This document shows positions 45,903 to 54,788 of a stretch of 64,000 bases of DNA, piece after piece. The position numbers were made by a program, and so were the translations under genes. Location: contig JACTNC010000035.1 of the NCBI GenBank assembly GCA_014584295.1, positions 1-64,000 of the forward strand, written 5' to 3'. Positions within the stretch are counted from its first letter, which is position 1, and every line of letters starts with the position of its first letter. Under the pieces are notes generated by a model. That model did no database searches, was not told where the DNA came from, and worked only from the letters and a program-made list of their open reading frames with translations. Source of the stretch: Verrucomicrobiota bacterium. Lineage in GTDB: Bacteria > Verrucomicrobiota > Verrucomicrobiia > Opitutales > Opitutaceae.

Positions 45903-47534
45903 CTATTTCCTATAACCCTCGAAATGTTTCGGATCGTCAGGATCCTGGTAGCGCGTGGTGTAGGTCTTCCTGCTGGCGGCGAGCTTCAGGAAAACGTCGA
46001 GCGGTACGACCTCGACCGGGCCGTCGAGCTGTTTGACGACCTCGACCAGGCTGTTGACGTCGTTGGATTCCCGGACGTGAACGAGGAGAAAGTATGGACG
46101 CTTTGAGTTGAGGGCGATGAGCTCGTTGAGGTCGGCGGCGACCTCGGATCGCGGGCGGCGGGGGTCGATGTAGTAGTCGTAGGAAATCATGGGCCGTGTG
46201 TCGCGCAGGTCACGCGTGCGGGCCGGACCGTAGCCGTTGATGAAGCCAATGACATCGGGGAATGCCGCGTAGTATCGATCGACGGTTTCCTTGGTCAGGT
46301 CGGCGTTGCCCACATTTCCGTCGGCGGCGGAGTTGTCCATGATCTCGAGCGCCTGTTCGTCGAGCTCGGCCATGAGCGTGCGTGCCTCCTTCATGAGCCC
46401 GGGAAATTTAGCGGCGGGGATGTGGTTGGGATACATGTAGCCCGGGCCGCTGAGTCCGCCGATGAAGTAGTCGTTTGGCGTGGCACTTTCGTGAAAGTAT
46501 TCGAGCGCGGCCGGGGAAAACTTTGTCCAGTTCATCGTGACCTGCCATGCGAAAGGCAGTTTGCCGCGGCCCGGCTTGGTCCAGACACCGATGCCGATGC
46601 TGTCCGACTGGACGAATGAGAGATAGACCTTGGGTCCCGCCACGAGTTTCTCACCCGGCGTGGTGTGATGATTGTTGGTGAACTTGAAGCCGGGAGTGAA
46701 CGTGAACTGGCAGTTGAAGGAGAGGTTGGGCAGATTGTGGAGTCCCTCCATCTTCAGGCCGTATCCGGAAAGCAGCGTGGTCCATTGCTCCTCGGTGTCT
46801 TTGCCATACGAGTGCCATCCGAAAACGGTTGCGCCGTCGTTGAGCTGAGAGAGGAGCTTCTGTGCCAATGCGAGTTCTGCGGCATGTTTGGGATTGGCGG
46901 ATAGATCGCTGAAGAACATGCGCTGACGCACGCCCCAGTCCGCCATGCCGGGCATACGAACCGCCCCCGCGTGTCCGCCCATCAGCATGAAGGCATCGTG
47001 GTTGCAGCGCGCCCAGTAGCGCCGGGCTGCGTCACCGTAGATTTCGGCGTCGGTCTTTCCATCGTACCGGCCGCGGAGATCATCGATCTTTTTCAGACCA
47101 TGGCTCTCAGCGGTCGAGATCAATGCAGGCGTGACAACAAGAGCGTCTTCGAGTCCGGCGATGGTGAAGGCGACGTTCATCGTCGCCGCAACCGCGGGAT
47201 CCCAGACGACATAACCGCGCGCGGCGTTGGAGAACTGGTTGAGCGCCGCCTTGGCAGTCTTCAGTTCGGTGAATCGGACGCCATGCTTGCGTTCGTAGAA
47301 CGAGTAAAGCGGTGCGGTGATCTCCCACTGGTATTCGGGAGGATGGATGACGTAGAACTGGGGCGACTTGCGATTCGCAAGGCCCTGCAGGCTCAGCAGC
47401 ATCGCCTTTTCGGGAAGCCCGCCGGCGACATTCCAGTCGAGGTTCCAGCGCATGACGAATGCGGAGCGCGCAGGTTCCGCAGCCGGGAGAGCGACGCAGA
47501 CGGTGAGGAGAATAAAGGGAATCAGGCGTCGCAT
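45903..47534 (-). CDS. Secreted GxGYxYP-family protein, copy 2
   Basis: A 543-residue exported protein with a signal peptide (FILLTVCVALPAAEP). Same architecture as copy 1, with GPGYMYP at 363-369 preceded by PNDYFIGGLS, and long shared stretches such as 'RPYFLLVHVRES' and 'VVPLDVFLKLAAS'. The putative glycoside-hydrolase activity is unproven. It starts 3 bp after the small lipocalin-like gene and precedes the heparinase-like lyase by 20 bp, so the four are very probably co-transcribed. Confidence 0.88.
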   Translation of the reverse strand: MRRLIPFILLTVCVALPAAEPARSAFVMRWNLDWNVAGGLPEKAMLLSLQGLANRKSPQFYVIHPPEYQWEITAPLYSFYERKHGVRFTELKTAKAALNQFSNAARGYVVWDPAVAATMNVAFTIAGLEDALVVTPALISTAESHGLKKIDDLRGRYDGKTDAEIYGDAARRYWARCNHDAFMLMGGHAGAVRMPGMADWGVRQRMFFSDLSANPKHAAELALAQKLLSQLNDGATVFGWHSYGKDTEEQWTTLLSGYGLKMEGLHNLPNLSFNCQFTFTPGFKFTNNHHTTPGEKLVAGPKVYLSFVQSDSIGIGVWTKPGRGKLPFAWQVTMNWTKFSPAALEYFHESATPNDYFIGGLSGPGYMYPNHIPAAKFPGLMKEARTLMAELDEQALEIMDNSAADGNVGNADLTKETVDRYYAAFPDVIGFINGYGPARTRDLRDTRPMISYDYYIDPRRPRSEVAADLNELIALNSKRPYFLLVHVRESNDVNSLVEVVKQLDGPVEVVPLDVFLKLAASRKTYTTRYQDPDDPKHFEGYRK

Positions 47535-47537
47535 GGC

Positions 47538-48077
47538 TTAGTTCTCCGGGGTGACTTTGGTAAAACGGTAGACGAGCGGCTGGGGACGCGAACTGTGAAG
47601 CTCGATCAGGAGCAGTGATCTGTCGCCCTCGAGCAGGCGGTATTCGCAGTAGATGCGCATGTTTTCCTCGCCCTGGGATATCTCGATGGGTGTGTCGGCC
47701 TCGACCCGCAGCGTGCGGTCGCCGTCGATCCATGCGGCCTTCACCGTGGTGAGACCTCCTTTCGCCGGGTAGAGGGCCATATGGCGCTGTTCGACACGGA
47801 AGAAGTTGGCGACCTTTGAGGAGTGTCGGGTGTCGACCGTTGTGGTTGCGGTATGCTTGGTGGAGCGCCACTGCATGTCATGTTGCAGGTTCACCCGCGT
47901 GCCATCGGTCGTGATGACGAGGTCCCATTGGCTCCAGCCGTCCAGCGCTGAGCTGCGTGAGGTATCGAGCCTCCAGCGACCATCCATGGGGGACGTTGCG
48001 AAGGAGGCGAGTGGCAGGAGAAGTCCCATCAGGACGGACAGGTAGTATAGTCTAGGCATTGTGAAAGATCGTATCAT
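47538..48077 (-). CDS. Small secreted lipocalin-like protein, copy 2
   Basis: A 179-residue protein with a signal peptide (YLSVLMGLLLPLASFATS) and an all-beta mature part ('MDGRWRLDTSRSS', 'WIDGDRTLRVEADT', 'QPLVYRFTKV'). Homologous to the product of 40968-41501. Its start overlaps the S9 peptidase stop by ATGA, indicating translational coupling, and its stop is 3 bp before GxGYxYP copy 2. Function unknown; pairing suggests that it partners or stabilises the GxGYxYP protein. Confidence 0.85.
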   Translation of the reverse strand: MIRSFTMPRLYYLSVLMGLLLPLASFATSPMDGRWRLDTSRSSALDGWSQWDLVITTDGTRVNLQHDMQWRSTKHTATTTVDTRHSSKVANFFRVEQRHMALYPAKGGLTTVKAAWIDGDRTLRVEADTPIEISQGEENMRIYCEYRLLEGDRSLLLIELHSSRPQPLVYRFTKVTPEN

Positions 48078-50956
48078 GGCGCGTCACGGAACCGGAGTTT
48101 CTCGGCATCCCGATCGAGATAGGGGATGCCTGAGGTCATCCAGTCGGGGGCGGGCTCGCCCTTGAGAAAATGATCGAAGAACTGACGGAGGCGCTTGCCG
48201 TAATCGAGTTGATCAGCGCGCCGCCGCAGGCCGTGGAGGGCGTTGTTGTAGTTGAAGAGGTAGGCCTCTTTTCCGAGTCGGCGCAGGGCGAGGAAGAACT
48301 CGATGCCCTGCTGCCAGGGCACTGCGTCGTCGTGGTCGTTGTGCAGCAGGAGCAGCGGGGTCGTGATGCGGTCGACGCCGAAAAGGGGGGAATTCTCGAG
48401 ATAGAGATGGGGCGCATCGCTAAGAGGACGACCGATCCGGCTTTGGGTCTTTTCGTACTGGAACTGGCGGGCACGACCCGAGGCCAAGCGGATTCCGGAA
48501 TAGGCACTCGTCATATTCGAGACAACCGCACCGGCCGCGGCCGCTCGGAAAAGGTGGGTCTGTGTTACCAGGTAGGCGATCTGGTAGCCTCCCCAGGAAT
48601 GCCCCTGAATGCCGATGGCCTTTTCGTCGACGAAGCCGTGCGCGATGAGCGTCTCGACGGCGGGCAGGACACATTTGACAGCACTGGGTCCCGGTTGTCC
48701 CACGTTATAGACGATGTCCGGCATGAGCACCAGGTAACCGTTGCTGGTGTAGACCGTCGGATTGACGAGCTGACTGGGTGCGGGTGGTGTGAACGTGTGG
48801 AGGGTCTGCGAGAGGCGTTCGTAGATGTAGACGATCAGAGGATATTTCTTGCTCGGATCGAAGTCCGCCGGTTTGCAGAGAGCGGCCTGGAGCTCGACGC
48901 CGTCCGCATTGCGGTAGGTCATCAGTTCAGCGCTGCCCCAGGCAAAGGGAGCCAACTGTGCGCCGCCGTTGGAGACCTTTGCCGGTCGGGCAAAGGTGGA
49001 GGTGGTGGAAAGGATGTCCGGGAATTCATCGAAACGTGATCCCGTCAGCAACAGCTTGTCTGCATCGGCTGCACGACCGACGTAGCTGAGGTTCTTGTCC
49101 TCCCACAGGAGACGATCAGGGCCGCCGGTTGATGCGAGCATCGTGCGGAAGAAGCCGGTGGCACGGGTGACTTCACTCTCGCCGCGGAGGTAGAGCGGCT
49201 TGGATGGATCGATGCCATGCGTTTCGGTATCAGGGTCGATGGGCTCGATATTCTGGAGGCGCAACTGAATCTTCTGCTCGCGTCCGTATCCAGCCGTGAC
49301 GTTTCTCGCGGGACGGCCGTCAGGAAACACCTGCCAGAGATCAAAGCGATCGTAGAGCAGCACCGAATCGTCCGTCTCCGACCATCCGGCGAATCCATAG
49401 GCTGCAGGCTCTCCGGGCAAATCGTTGAGTTCGTTGTGAAAGGCGACGGGAAGGTTTCCCGTGAGCGGCACGATCCTTGCGCTCGCCGTGTCGATGGCGA
49501 ACCACTGGCGGTCGGCGAACCAGACGACGCATTTGCCCGAGGGTGAGATGCGAAGGGCAGAGTTCCCACCGAGATCCTTCGCAATCAGCCGACGCTTGCC
49601 GGTGGATGCATCGACGAGGTAGGCATCCTGGAAGGTGCCGTCGTAGTCGTAGCGTCGGCGGTAGGCGCGATCGTCAGTACCGAAGGCGCATGCGCCGTCG
49701 TCGCTGAGCGTGACGGTGGCGAGGGTGGGATCGGCGAGCTGGGTGAAGCGTTGCGAGGAAAAGTCCCATGCGCCGACGTAGGCCCGCTTGCGTTCGCGCT
49801 CGGCGCGCACTTTTTGCAGCGGCTGGATCTCGTCGTCATTCCAGCGCCAGAGATCGGCGGTCACTTTTTCCTCGTCGGGCAAGTCTGAGAGTCGCTTGTC
49901 TGGTTCCGGGGTGGACGGTGCGGTGGAGACCAGAAGCCTGGTTCCGTTGAAGGTGAATGAAGGTGCTGCGTTTTCGCTGACAACCCAGCCCTCGGGGATT
50001 CCGGGTGTTGATGGGCCGATGAGCTCGGACGCGGCGGTGGATTGTCGCTGCCACAGCCATGCCGCAAACCGAGGCCTCTTGGCGTCGTGCTCCGCACGGT
50101 CGGTCAGGAAGGCGAGCCGCGTCTGTTTGCGGTCCCAGGCAAGCTTTTCATAGCGGCCAGGTCCTTGCACGAGCGTGACGGGAGCGGCGGCATCGCCCGG
50201 AGTGATGCAGAAGACGCCATTTTCCTCTGGTTTGGTGGAGGCGACCGCGCAGACGAGACAGCGTCCATCGCGTGTGATGGAATATTCGACGACATGAGGC
50301 AGGATGCGATCGCTGCCAGACGCGAGGTCGCGCAGCACCAGATCGCTGCCTGTCTTCTTTTGGGGATCCTTTTTAGACGAGGCCGGGTCCTCGCCATCTC
50401 CGGCCTTGGTTTGTGTTGGCTCAAGCGAAGGGTTCCTGAGGTAGGCGAGCCAGGAACCGCCCTTTGCGGGGACCTGAAAACTTTTCACATCGTCGATTCG
50501 CGTGACTTCGCCTGTGGCGAGAGTGACGATGACAATGCCCTCCTTGGGCAGTTGATCGGCTTTCTTTTTCGCCTTCCTGGCGGCACGTGTTTCCTCCAGA
50601 TCGGGGAAGCGGGTGGCCACGGCGAAACGACCGTCGCTTGTGAAGAGGAGGGTGACCTCGCGACGCGGGGCGGCGCGTTCCGGATTATCCGGTGACGGGC
50701 CCGTGGGCGCGGGCGGCAGCGCGCCAACAGGCACACGCTGCTCGGGCCCGCCGGCAAGCGGACGCAGAATGATTTCGCCGTCGCCCACCTGCGGCATGTA
50801 GGAGTAGCCAAGCCAGGCGCCGTCGCGGGACATTGTGGCAGAGGCGACCGATCGCCAGCCATCAAGGTCTGTGTCTGCGAGAGCACTTCCTGCTGCAGAC
50901 GCGAAGGTTGGCAGCAGAAATGCGAGAAGCAGGCAGAGCTTGTGAGGCCAACGCAT
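48074..50956 (-). CDS. S9-family serine peptidase (prolyl oligopeptidase type)
   Basis: A 960-residue exported peptidase with a signal peptide (MRWPHKLCLLLAFLLPTFASA). An N-terminal beta-propeller (about 30-660) shields the C-terminal alpha/beta hydrolase, where the triad is Ser787 (GHSWGGY), Asp876 (HNDHDDAVP) and His908 (NALHG). It resembles DPP-type or acyl-peptide hydrolases that trim oligopeptides. An alternative ATG at 51082 overlaps the upstream stop as ATGA and would add 42 residues before the signal; I prefer the signal-peptide start. Its place in a glycan locus suggests a glycopeptide or proteoglycan substrate, which is speculative. Confidence 0.85.
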   Translation of the reverse strand: MRWPHKLCLLLAFLLPTFASAAGSALADTDLDGWRSVASATMSRDGAWLGYSYMPQVGDGEIILRPLAGGPEQRVPVGALPPAPTGPSPDNPERAAPRREVTLLFTSDGRFAVATRFPDLEETRAARKAKKKADQLPKEGIVIVTLATGEVTRIDDVKSFQVPAKGGSWLAYLRNPSLEPTQTKAGDGEDPASSKKDPQKKTGSDLVLRDLASGSDRILPHVVEYSITRDGRCLVCAVASTKPEENGVFCITPGDAAAPVTLVQGPGRYEKLAWDRKQTRLAFLTDRAEHDAKRPRFAAWLWQRQSTAASELIGPSTPGIPEGWVVSENAAPSFTFNGTRLLVSTAPSTPEPDKRLSDLPDEEKVTADLWRWNDDEIQPLQKVRAERERKRAYVGAWDFSSQRFTQLADPTLATVTLSDDGACAFGTDDRAYRRRYDYDGTFQDAYLVDASTGKRRLIAKDLGGNSALRISPSGKCVVWFADRQWFAIDTASARIVPLTGNLPVAFHNELNDLPGEPAAYGFAGWSETDDSVLLYDRFDLWQVFPDGRPARNVTAGYGREQKIQLRLQNIEPIDPDTETHGIDPSKPLYLRGESEVTRATGFFRTMLASTGGPDRLLWEDKNLSYVGRAADADKLLLTGSRFDEFPDILSTTSTFARPAKVSNGGAQLAPFAWGSAELMTYRNADGVELQAALCKPADFDPSKKYPLIVYIYERLSQTLHTFTPPAPSQLVNPTVYTSNGYLVLMPDIVYNVGQPGPSAVKCVLPAVETLIAHGFVDEKAIGIQGHSWGGYQIAYLVTQTHLFRAAAAGAVVSNMTSAYSGIRLASGRARQFQYEKTQSRIGRPLSDAPHLYLENSPLFGVDRITTPLLLLHNDHDDAVPWQQGIEFFLALRRLGKEAYLFNYNNALHGLRRRADQLDYGKRLRQFFDHFLKGEPAPDWMTSGIPYLDRDAEKLRFRDAP

Positions 50957-51078
50957 TTTGAGGGTCAGACAAGCGGACTTGGCGATGGTCTGGACGCCTG
51001 CCGACGCAAGAAACGCCTGCCGCTTCGATTTCACCTTTGAGGCACCTCGAAGGACTTGTTTGAGCGTGGCAACCTCGC

Positions 51079-51573
51079 TCATTTGGAATCAGGGAGCCTG
51101 AATGATGAAACAACTCCTTGTATCAGGTCGATCTGAAGGGTGGCCGTCGCAGCGGCAGCGACATTCGCGAGCGAAAGTTCTGGACCATAGCGGCCGGTGC
51201 CAGCCGTGCTGGGGCCGTGGCGTGGATTTCCGGGTGACTCAATGATTCCCTGATAGCGTGATCCCGGGTTCTCGTTTGAGAGCACGGCCGCCATTTCGGA
51301 ACTGAGGACGAAATTGCGGTAGCTCCAGGTTTCTAGCCTGCCGGCTGAAGTTTCTCGGGCGTGAATCGAACTCGGTTTGCCCAGGGCCATGTATACGGCG
51401 TCTGCGCTATCGCCGATAGCAACAATGCCATCCGCAATGCGCTTCTGGGTATATGCGTCGAATGTTGAGTAGAGAGCCGATTTCTCCTGAATTCGAGCGA
51501 ATCGTGGGCTCTGGCATCCGGCAAGCAGGATACCGAGGAGGGAAGCAACAAGTGCCAAGGCGATGGCAATCAT
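51079..51573 (-). CDS. BamE/SmpA-like lipoprotein
   Basis: A 164-residue protein with a lipoprotein signal ending in LLAGC. The mature part has a BamE/SmpA-type small fold: 'GIVAIGDSADAVYMALGKPSS', then 'ETWSY', fitting the usual G-x-x-x-x-x-V-x-x-x-LG-x-P...W-x-Y pattern. Such proteins anchor in the outer membrane and assist assembly, but similar small domains occur in many lipoproteins. It is the first gene of the long minus-strand operon and is separated from the TonB receptor by a strong terminator. Confidence 0.7.
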   Translation of the reverse strand: MIAIALALVASLLGILLAGCQSPRFARIQEKSALYSTFDAYTQKRIADGIVAIGDSADAVYMALGKPSSIHARETSAGRLETWSYRNFVLSSEMAAVLSNENPGSRYQGIIESPGNPRHGPSTAGTGRYGPELSLANVAAAATATLQIDLIQGVVSSFRLPDSK

Positions 51574-51601
51574 GGGAGGATTGTGGAGGAGGAAGGGAAA
51601 T

Positions 51602-51632
51602 AAAAAGGCGGAGGCGTTGCCGCCTCCGCCTT
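51602..51632 (-). terminator. Strong terminator of the TonB-dependent receptor gene
   Basis: On the minus strand AAGGCGGAGGCG pairs with CGCCTCCGCCTT (12-bp stem, 4-nt loop) and is followed by TTTTT-like sequence. It lies 37 bp past the receptor stop. Confidence 0.95.
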
Positions 51633-51668
51633 GGATGAACACTGATGCCGAGTGAATCTGGCGTCAGC

Positions 51669-54600
51669 TTAGAACGAGACGGTCGTCGTGAGCAGCCAGT
51701 TGCGGGCTGGCGCCATGACGAACGAACCGTCGAGATAATCCTTGTCGGTCAGGTTGTAGACACCGAGGGTGGTATCCAGTTTGTATCCGAGAAGTTCCCA
51801 AGGATAGGACAGCGTTGCGTCGAAAACGACGTAGTTGCCTGCCTGGAGACCATTGCGGAGCGGATTCCAGTCAACGGAACGGCTGATGACGGTCTTCGAC
51901 ACATAGCGACCACCGAGGCCGACGGCGAGGCCGCGACCAAATTCACCGAAGATATTGTCGGTGTAGGTGTACTTGGCGAAAGCGGCCAGCTTGAACTCCG
52001 GAACATTCTCGATGCGGGCATCGTAGTAAATGTCCGAAGCAACCTTGGCGGCTGCGCTGAGCGCATTGTAGGCAGCCGTACCGGGGGCGGCGCGGGTCTT
52101 GTCGTAAACGGTCTCTGCCGTAAACAGCCAGGAACCGTTGATGATTGCCTGCAGGTTTCGCGTCGGTTGATAGATCATCTCAGCTTCGATACCCTCGATC
52201 CGGTTCTTCAGATCGGTTGTGCGCCAGCGGAAGTTGCGGGTGTTGTAACCTGCTGTTCCGGGAGCAAAGAGCGTCGTGCTGTAGTTCAGCGGCTCTTCGA
52301 TATTGGACTGGCGGGCTCCGTCATCGAGCTTCTGATTTTCGCGCTCGCCGCGGAAGAGGGCGAACGTTCCGACGAGCTTGCTGTCCCAGAGCTGGATCTT
52401 GGCGCCCACCTCATAGTTGATGCCTTCCTCGTTCTTGATCAGGTCATATGCGCCGCGGGCACGCAGGGCTTCCTGCCCTTGGGCGACCGAGGTGATGGTC
52501 TGACCGAGGTACTGGAAGGAGCCGCCGCCCTTGGTCAGGGCGCTCTGAATGACCATCGCTTCGTCGCCAGGGAAGAATCCGCCGACATTGCCGAAGTTGA
52601 ACTTGAAGGTCTTTGAGACTGAGGCGTACACGGAGATATCCTTGGTGAGCGCGAATGAAGCGCCGCCCATCCAGGAGTTGCCCGACTTCTTCTCGAAGTT
52701 GGTCCGCGCATAGTTGCCCGAGTAGTTGTAGACGCTCTCAGGATACTTTGCCGGATCGCGGAACGCTTCGGGTGGCGGGATAAACCACGGGTAATTGGCG
52801 ATCAGGTGTTGGCCCGTGTCCTTGTGGTGTTCCTTGCGGTATCCGGCGAGCAGCGTGAGACGATCATCCAGCAGAGAACCCTGCCAGTTGAGGTACCAGG
52901 CGTACTGCTTGGGTTTGTAGCCGTCGAGCAGGTTGCGGTCGACGAGGCCGAACACCTTGTCCACCGGAGGAGCGATTTCGGTTCCCGGATCCCACTGCGT
53001 ATAGACTTCCGCAGCGGTCTTGATATTGCCATAGCGGTCCTTGATCACCTGGTTTACTGGAACGTTCCAGGCAGTATTCCAAGCCGGGGGCAGCGTGCCC
53101 GGGCCGCTTGGCGCTGTCGGGTAGTTGAAGCCAGGGACGAGGAAGTACAGCGGCACGTTGTTCGTCACGTTGGCGTTGTATCGCTGCTCGTAGGTGTTGT
53201 TCACATAACCCGCGAGGAACTTGTTCTTGACACCAAAGAAGTCAGCCTTGGCGATCAGGTCGAGCTGATGATTCGTCGTCTGGCGGTAGTAGCCGGCGCT
53301 GTTGCCCGAGAGAATCGTATTGAAGGTGCGCGAATCCGCGTTCGGATAGGTGATACCTTCGACAGAGTCGTAGCGATTGTTGTCGCTTGTGAAGACATAA
53401 CGGGCATCGAGCCAGTCGGTGGGAGAGTAATCCACTGTGCCGGTGAACACGTTGACCTTGTTTTCAATGTAGGCTCCACGGCTCCAGCCGTTGAAGTCTT
53501 CGTCGTGCACGCGCTTGCCGGACTTGTCCATGTAGAACGCACCGCGCTGGACCGAGGTGTAGAGAGGGAGCCCCGGGTCGTTTGCATTCTTGCGCACGTC
53601 GGCGATGTAGTTGCCGAGGCTGGCAAAGATGCGGCTGCGGTAGGCGGCGGCGTCTGCGACACCGCTGGCGGTGATCAACGCTGCCGACGGATTGGCATAC
53701 GCATCGAACCAGCCTTGGGGGAAGATCCAGTCCCAGTCATTCTGATTGGATTTTGAGATCAGGTGTTCGACCTCAAGGTTAACCCGCAGGCGACCGTCCT
53801 CGAAGGGGACGAGCGTGAGGGACGGGGTCAGATTGAAGTTCTTGCGGAACTCGAAGTTGCGCTGACCACCGGTGTTTTCCCAAGCGCCGACTACGCGGAA
53901 GGCAGCCTTGTCGCTCAACTGCTGGTTGTGGTCCATCACAACCTTCTGGCCATCCTCGCTGTTGAACGAATAGCGAAGGGTGGTTGGAATGCGGGAGAAC
54001 TGCGGCTTCTTCGTGATGTAGTTGATGACGCCGCCCGGGTATCCCTGACCGAAGAAGACAGCGGCGGGACCCTTAACGATCTCGACGCGGTCGACGTTGT
54101 CCAGGTTGTAGGCAGTGTAACGGTAGACGCTGTTCCGGAGAACGGTGTTGACCGTGAACCCGCGCATGGTGAAGGAACCCTGCGGGGTTGCTTCATTGGC
54201 TGGACGACGCATGGCGAACCGGGTGTCACCGGAGGCCGAGGCCGAATAACGGAAGAGGTCCGTCAGGGACTGGGCATTGGTATCCTTCAGAAAATCTTCG
54301 GAAAGAACCGAGATATTCATCGGAACCTTCTGGATTTCCATGCCAATGCGCGTGGCCGTAGCCGAGTTGGTCTTCAGGTAGCCGAAGTCGCGCTCGCTGT
54401 TCACCTCGAAGGGTGAAAGGACGACAACGTCTTTCGGAGCGGGTTCCGTCGAGGAGATCGGCTGCACGGAGGGTGCTGCCGCGCGGCTCGTGGAGGCGGC
54501 GGGTGCCGCCTGCTGGGCTGCGGGCTGACCTTCCATCTCAGCCAGGCGCTTTCTGAGCGCCGCGTTCTCCTCTTGGAGCCGACGGATTGAGTCAGGACTC

Positions 54601-54698
54601 GATTGTCCGGACGCCGATGTGGCGATGAGCAATGCCGCCAGACCGGTGGCCAGGAGTGCCCTGGCGCGATCCAGACGGGTATGCGGGTATTGATTCAT
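51669..54698 (-). CDS. TonB-dependent outer-membrane receptor
   Basis: A 1009-residue outer-membrane transporter with a signal peptide (TGLAALLIATSASGQ). A short coiled coil (RRLQEENAALRKRLAEME, about 38-58) and a Pro/Ala linker precede 'DVVVLSPFEVNSERDFGY', then a plug domain ('QKVPMNISVLSEDFL', about 120-240) and a 22-strand-type barrel ending in an aromatic 'WLLTTTVSF'. The N-terminal coiled coil recurs in Opitutaceae receptors as I recall them. The likely ligand is an oligosaccharide, given the LacI regulator upstream and the neighbouring hydrolases; siderophores are an alternative. Confidence 0.93.
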   Translation of the reverse strand: MNQYPHTRLDRARALLATGLAALLIATSASGQSSPDSIRRLQEENAALRKRLAEMEGQPAAQQAAPAASTSRAAAPSVQPISSTEPAPKDVVVLSPFEVNSERDFGYLKTNSATATRIGMEIQKVPMNISVLSEDFLKDTNAQSLTDLFRYSASASGDTRFAMRRPANEATPQGSFTMRGFTVNTVLRNSVYRYTAYNLDNVDRVEIVKGPAAVFFGQGYPGGVINYITKKPQFSRIPTTLRYSFNSEDGQKVVMDHNQQLSDKAAFRVVGAWENTGGQRNFEFRKNFNLTPSLTLVPFEDGRLRVNLEVEHLISKSNQNDWDWIFPQGWFDAYANPSAALITASGVADAAAYRSRIFASLGNYIADVRKNANDPGLPLYTSVQRGAFYMDKSGKRVHDEDFNGWSRGAYIENKVNVFTGTVDYSPTDWLDARYVFTSDNNRYDSVEGITYPNADSRTFNTILSGNSAGYYRQTTNHQLDLIAKADFFGVKNKFLAGYVNNTYEQRYNANVTNNVPLYFLVPGFNYPTAPSGPGTLPPAWNTAWNVPVNQVIKDRYGNIKTAAEVYTQWDPGTEIAPPVDKVFGLVDRNLLDGYKPKQYAWYLNWQGSLLDDRLTLLAGYRKEHHKDTGQHLIANYPWFIPPPEAFRDPAKYPESVYNYSGNYARTNFEKKSGNSWMGGASFALTKDISVYASVSKTFKFNFGNVGGFFPGDEAMVIQSALTKGGGSFQYLGQTITSVAQGQEALRARGAYDLIKNEEGINYEVGAKIQLWDSKLVGTFALFRGERENQKLDDGARQSNIEEPLNYSTTLFAPGTAGYNTRNFRWRTTDLKNRIEGIEAEMIYQPTRNLQAIINGSWLFTAETVYDKTRAAPGTAAYNALSAAAKVASDIYYDARIENVPEFKLAAFAKYTYTDNIFGEFGRGLAVGLGGRYVSKTVISRSVDWNPLRNGLQAGNYVVFDATLSYPWELLGYKLDTTLGVYNLTDKDYLDGSFVMAPARNWLLTTTVSF

Positions 54699-54731
54699 GA
54701 TTATGGTTATGTTGGAGTTTCCAGTATGTGA

Positions 54732-54746
54732 GCGCGTGTGACGCGC
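54732..54746. promoter_or_regulatory. GC-rich inverted repeat upstream of the TonB receptor
   Basis: GCGCGT-GTG-ACGCGC lies 34 bp before the receptor start (minus strand). It lacks a T-run; it could be an operator of the adjacent LacI-type regulator, or a structural hairpin. Confidence 0.35.
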
Positions 54747-54788
54747 CCGGTTGGAAAGTCTTGTGGCGTTTCTGTGTGCGTCGATGTT

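Noticed and set aside
50957..51082. 42-residue N-terminal extension of the S9 peptidase starting at the ATGA overlap
   Set aside because: It would place the signal peptide inside the protein; kept only as an alternative start.
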